A DNA stretch of 64,000 bases from Flavobacteriales bacterium (GTDB lineage Bacteria > Bacteroidota > Bacteroidia > Flavobacteriales_F > PHOS-HE28): NCBI GenBank assembly GCA_016703105.1, contig JADJCS010000004.1, positions 1-64,000 of the forward strand, given 5' to 3'. Shown piece by piece: positions 60,878 through 64,000 of the stretch; within the stretch, counting starts at the first letter, position 1, and each line of letters opens with the position of its first letter. The position numbers and the translations under genes were made by a program. The notes beneath the pieces were generated by a model that saw only the letters and a program-made list of their open reading frames with translations, was not told the origin of the DNA and did not search any database.

Positions 60878-63043
60878 TCATCCGACTTCACCGGTCAACG
60901 GGTCGGCCTCGCGCAGCCAGTGCCGGTGCGCTGCGATGGCATTGATGAACGCCGGTGCGACGCTCTTCGCGCCACGACCGGTCACGATCCCGGGTACCGT
61001 CTTCTCTTCCGATGCGGTAAGACCCCATACGTCCAACAGGTCCGCCGCGTCGCCCACGCAAACGATCGCTTTGCTGTGGCGGAACGCATCGCTCACAAAG
61101 TCCTTGGCATCGGGGAGCTTCATCCAGATGTTCTTTCCACCGACCACGGCCACGGCATCGAAAAGCACCGAGCTGGTTGTCATCAGCCCGTGGTCCACCG
61201 ACAGTTTGTTCTTACCTAGGCCTAGATCCCGGTTGACGGGAGCGATGATCTTCACCACAGCCCCGTTGCGCTCCAATACCTTCTTCAATTCCGCGGCTTC
61301 AACAACGCCCTCATCGGTGACGAGCATCGCCACGCGCCGGGTCTTGATGGATCCCTTGATGGTGTCCTGCATGCTCAACGCGGCGGAGCGTTCCAGCGTC
61401 ATCGGTTGATCGTATGGTTGCACGCTTTGCGGATCGGTATCCGCAGGTATGCTGTGGTTGAGCGGAAGCTCCACCTCCGGCACTGCGATACCGAACGCTT
61501 CGGCCACTCGCTCGGCGAGGTCTGCATCCACATAAGCGAGTTGCCCGATCATACGCTCGCGTACCGCGGGCACTTCCAGCTTGCCGAGTTCGAAGCGCAG
61601 CGCGTTGACCAAGTGGTTCTGCTCGTGCACGCTTTGGCTGCGGAAGAACAGCGCGGCCTGGCTGTAGTGATCGTGGAACTTCTCGCTCTTGCCGCGCACC
61701 TTCAAACCTTCCACCGGTTCCGGGAACGACGCGAAGCCGCCTTCCTTCATCATCGCCTGGTACGGACAGCCGCCTCCCAGCGTGTTGGGCTCGTAGTTCA
61801 CGCGCCCGGCATTGATGGCGTGGCGCATGTGGCCATCGCGCTGGTTGTTGTGTACCGGAACGATCGGCCTATTGATCGGCAGCTCATTGAAGTTGGCGCT
61901 TCCCAACCGCGAGAGCTGCGTATCGGTGTAGGAGAACAAACGCCCCTGCAACAAAGGGTCGTTGCTGAAGTCGATGCCGGGCACCAAGTGCGCAGGGTGA
62001 AAGGCCACCTGTTCGGTCTCCGCGAAGAAATTGTCAGGGTTGCGGTCCAAGGTCATCTTGCCGACACGCTGCACGGGTACCAGTTCTTCCGGGATCAATT
62101 TCGTGGGATCCAGCAGGTCGAAGGGGAACTTGTGTTCATCCTTGTCCTCCACGATCTGCACGCCCAGTTCCCATTCGGGGAAGTTACCGCTCTCGATCGC
62201 TTCCCACAGGTCGCGCCGGTGGAAGTCCGGATCTTTGCCGTTGATCTTCGTGGCTTCATCCCAAGCCAACGAGTGAACACCGAGCAGGGGTTTCCAATGG
62301 AACTTCACGAAGCGGCCTTCCCCCTTCGCGTTCACGAAACGGAAGGTGTGCACGCCGAAGCCTTCCATCATGCGGTAGCTGCGGGGAATGGCCCGATCGC
62401 TCATCACCCACATGATCATGTGCATGCTCTCGGGCATCAGCGAGATGAAGTCCCAGAACGTATCGTGCGCGCTCGCCGCCTGTGGCATCTCGTGGTGCGG
62501 CTCGGGCTTCACCGCGTGCACCAGGTCGGGGAACTTGATCGCATCCTGGATGAAGAAGACCGGGATGTTGTTGCCCACCAGATCATAGATGCCTTCCTCC
62601 GTGTAGAATTTCACCGCGAAGCCGCGCGCGTCGCGAACAGCATCGGCACTGCCGCGTGATCCGGCCACTGTGCTGAAACGGACGAACACGGGCGTGCGGC
62701 GGCCAGGATCGTGGAGGAACCCCGCCTTGGTAGCCGCGCTCATGGACTTGTATACCTGGAAGTAGCCATGGGCGCCGGAGCCGCGGGCATGCACCGCTCG
62801 TTCGGGAATGCGCTCGTGATCGAAGTGCGTGATCTTCTCACGCAAGAGATGATCCTCCAGCAGCGTGGGCCCGCGCAACCCGGCCTTCAAGCTGTTCTGG
62901 TTGTCATTGATCGGTAGACCCTGATTGGACGTGAGGACCTGGTCCGTACCGTCGGTGGTGTCCTTCAATAAGTCAGTGCGCTTTGCGTCCGCAGGGGTTC
63001 TGTTCGGTATGTTGGAAGCGCGATCGGAAGAACGTTTGGCCAT
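60878..63043 (-). CDS. katE: large-subunit catalase (HPII/KatE type) with DJ-1-like domain
   Basis: 721 residues. Heme catalase motifs: distal His in ERAVHARGSGAHGYF, FVRFSTVAGSRGSADAVRD, FPDLVHAVKPEPHHEMPQA, and the proximal Tyr in LFSYTDTQLSRLG. A flavodoxin-like DJ-1/PfpI C-terminal domain (about residues 560-715: TRRVAMLVTDEGVVEAAELK, DAVAVVGGKNIW, KAIVCVGDAADLL) identifies the clade-2 large catalases. It breaks down hydrogen peroxide and is typical for stationary phase. Divergent to the 63266 gene, with 222 bases between, which probably hold both promoters. Confidence 0.93.
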   Translation of the reverse strand: MAKRSSDRASNIPNRTPADAKRTDLLKDTTDGTDQVLTSNQGLPINDNQNSLKAGLRGPTLLEDHLLREKITHFDHERIPERAVHARGSGAHGYFQVYKSMSAATKAGFLHDPGRRTPVFVRFSTVAGSRGSADAVRDARGFAVKFYTEEGIYDLVGNNIPVFFIQDAIKFPDLVHAVKPEPHHEMPQAASAHDTFWDFISLMPESMHMIMWVMSDRAIPRSYRMMEGFGVHTFRFVNAKGEGRFVKFHWKPLLGVHSLAWDEATKINGKDPDFHRRDLWEAIESGNFPEWELGVQIVEDKDEHKFPFDLLDPTKLIPEELVPVQRVGKMTLDRNPDNFFAETEQVAFHPAHLVPGIDFSNDPLLQGRLFSYTDTQLSRLGSANFNELPINRPIVPVHNNQRDGHMRHAINAGRVNYEPNTLGGGCPYQAMMKEGGFASFPEPVEGLKVRGKSEKFHDHYSQAALFFRSQSVHEQNHLVNALRFELGKLEVPAVRERMIGQLAYVDADLAERVAEAFGIAVPEVELPLNHSIPADTDPQSVQPYDQPMTLERSAALSMQDTIKGSIKTRRVAMLVTDEGVVEAAELKKVLERNGAVVKIIAPVNRDLGLGKNKLSVDHGLMTTSSVLFDAVAVVGGKNIWMKLPDAKDFVSDAFRHSKAIVCVGDAADLLDVWGLTASEEKTVPGIVTGRGAKSVAPAFINAIAAHRHWLREADPLTGEVG

Positions 63044-63265
63044 AGGACGGGGGTTGGTGGGTCAATAATGCCCTGGTGATCCCATGCCGAGTATGAGAAC
63101 GGGCACCTTTCGTGCAGTAGCTGTGAGGACCAGTGCCAATGCCGAGGTGCTCTCTCCGCACAACGGGGAACTCCTTGCACAACCGTACAGCTCACTTCCC
63201 AATGGGCGCGGCATTCTGGAACAAGGCACGCTTTCGTCTTAGCGGAAGTACACGATCAGAGGAAC

Positions 63266-63634
63266 ATGAACCACGCGGACAACCAGTACGCCACCTTGAG
63301 CGGAGCGGTGGAAGACCTGAAGAAGAAGGGCTATACCGATGAACTGACGCTCACCGAGGAGGGGCTCTTCAACAATGCGCATCCCCTGGAGCCTTCCCAA
63401 TTCACCATCGAATCCTTCCACCGCTTCGAGGGACCCAGCGACCCGGCCGACATGAGCATCGTTTACGCCATTCGCTCGGAGCGATCCGGTTTGAAGGGTT
63501 TGCTCGTAGGCGGCTACGGGGCGAAGGCCAGTGGCTTCATCGATAAGATGGTGAAGCACTTGCCAGCCCATGGGCACGAAGGCAGGGTCCAACCCGTTCA
63601 ACCGGTTCAGGCGGGGGAGAACCTTAAAGTTTGA
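63266..63634 (+). CDS. small conserved Bacteroidota protein (often labelled PRPP synthetase)
   Basis: 122 residues. YATLSGAVEDLKKKGYTDEL, FTIESFHRFEGPSDPADMSI, VYAIRSERSGLKGLLVGGYG, and a C-terminal Val/Gln/Pro tail. This family is widespread in Bacteroidota; database names such as 'phosphoribosylpyrophosphate synthetase' are not supported by any PRPP motif. It lies 4 bases upstream of the Ku gene, so it is probably in the same operon. Function unknown. Confidence 0.75.
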   Translation: MNHADNQYATLSGAVEDLKKKGYTDELTLTEEGLFNNAHPLEPSQFTIESFHRFEGPSDPADMSIVYAIRSERSGLKGLLVGGYGAKASGFIDKMVKHLPAHGHEGRVQPVQPVQAGENLKV

Positions 63635-63638
63635 TCCC

Positions 63639-64000
63639 ATGCGCCCGCTCTGGAAAGGCACCATTGGCTTCGGTCTGGTTTCCATCCCTGTGCGCTTGTT
63701 CAGCGCTACGCAGGAGAGCGAGCTCGATCTGGACATGCTCGATAGAAAGGACAAAGCCAGGATCCGTTTCCAACGAGTGAACGAGGACACCGGCAAGGAG
63801 GTGCCCTACGAACGCATCGTGCGCGCCTTCGACCTGGAAGGCAAATACATCGTACTGGACGATGATGACCTGAAGAGCGCCTCCGCGGAAAAGAGCGAGG
63901 TGATCACCATCCATGACTTCGTGCAAGAGGAAGAGGTGGAGGGCAAATACTTCGAAAAACCCTACTACCTCGAACCCGATAAGGGTGGTGCACGGGCATA
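63639..64000 (+). CDS. ku: Ku protein (NHEJ DNA-end-binding), partial at window edge
   Basis: The first 120 residues are visible. MRPLWKGTIGFGLVSIPVRL is the classic start of prokaryotic Ku, followed by RFQRVNEDTGKEVPYERIVR, YIVLDDDDLKSA and IHDFVQEEEVEGKYFEKPYY. Prokaryotic Ku binds broken DNA ends as a homodimer and recruits LigD for non-homologous end joining; ligD is expected nearby but outside this window. The gene runs past the right edge. It starts 4 bases after the preceding gene. Confidence 0.9.
   Translation, partial: MRPLWKGTIGFGLVSIPVRLFSATQESELDLDMLDRKDKARIRFQRVNEDTGKEVPYERIVRAFDLEGKYIVLDDDDLKSASAEKSEVITIHDFVQEEEVEGKYFEKPYYLEPDKGGARA

Noticed and set aside
61406..62659. 417-codon ORF on the plus strand
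   Set aside because: Antisense to the catalase gene; no recognisable domain while the sense strand has full catalase motifs.

Overview
The window looks like a GC-rich (about 60%) environmental Bacteroidota genome, probably Flavobacteriales-like. Support comes from type IX secretion (T9SS) C-terminal sorting domains, an M43 metallopeptidase with GEVED/PKD modules, a DUF4175 coiled-coil protein next to ybeY, DUF3179, and several Bacteroidota families of small proteins. I saw no tRNA, rRNA, CRISPR array, insertion sequence or prophage. The organism assignment is inference from gene content only.

Layout. 0-6.4 kb is heavily indel-damaged: a DUF3179 membrane protein, a TfoX-like protein, a T9SS secreted PKD protein (+) and the C-terminal half of a giant M43 metallopeptidase/adhesin (-). 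6.4-16.6 kb holds the M43 catalytic half, then DUF4175 - ATP-binding regulator - ybeY, then two T9SS surface proteins, each preceded by a copy of the same inverted-repeat-bounded intergenic element. 16.6-21.2 kb has an outer-membrane beta-barrel protein, a four-gene envelope operon (YtxH, holin superfamily III, unknown, DUF748) and a YihY/BrkB membrane protein. 21.6-29.2 kb has a lipoprotein, a nitrilase-family hydrolase, a MgtC/DUF4010 transporter and an operon GH130 - GT4 fusion - APC permease. 29.6-39.2 kb has an unknown membrane protein, an AI-2E family transporter, a frameshifted flavodoxin-fold oxidoreductase, a hybrid histidine kinase, an SDR, an FMN reductase and a P-type ATPase.

39.5-54.7 kb is rich in signalling genes: an operon of a small unknown protein, a KaiC-like double ATPase and a PAS hybrid kinase; several small hydrophilic proteins; CsbD; a MEDS-domain sensor; and a giant CheB-CheR-8xPAS-kinase-receiver protein whose reading frame is preceded by an excisionase-type HTH. 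54.7-64 kb continues a stress/repair theme: DksA/TraR-like regulator plus SDR, a second lipoprotein, DUF421, a second AI-2E transporter, a large catalase with a DJ-1-like tail, and the start of a Ku (non-homologous end joining) gene at the window edge.

Taken together, the right half reads as a stress-tolerance and signalling neighbourhood (oxidative stress, double-strand-break repair, envelope stress, several hybrid kinases with near-identical receiver domains). Many reading-frame breaks sit in short homopolymers. Together with poly-G and purine-rich tracts at 44.26-44.35 and 56.03-56.15 kb they suggest local consensus errors, so 'pseudogene' calls here should be read as 'broken in this sequence'.
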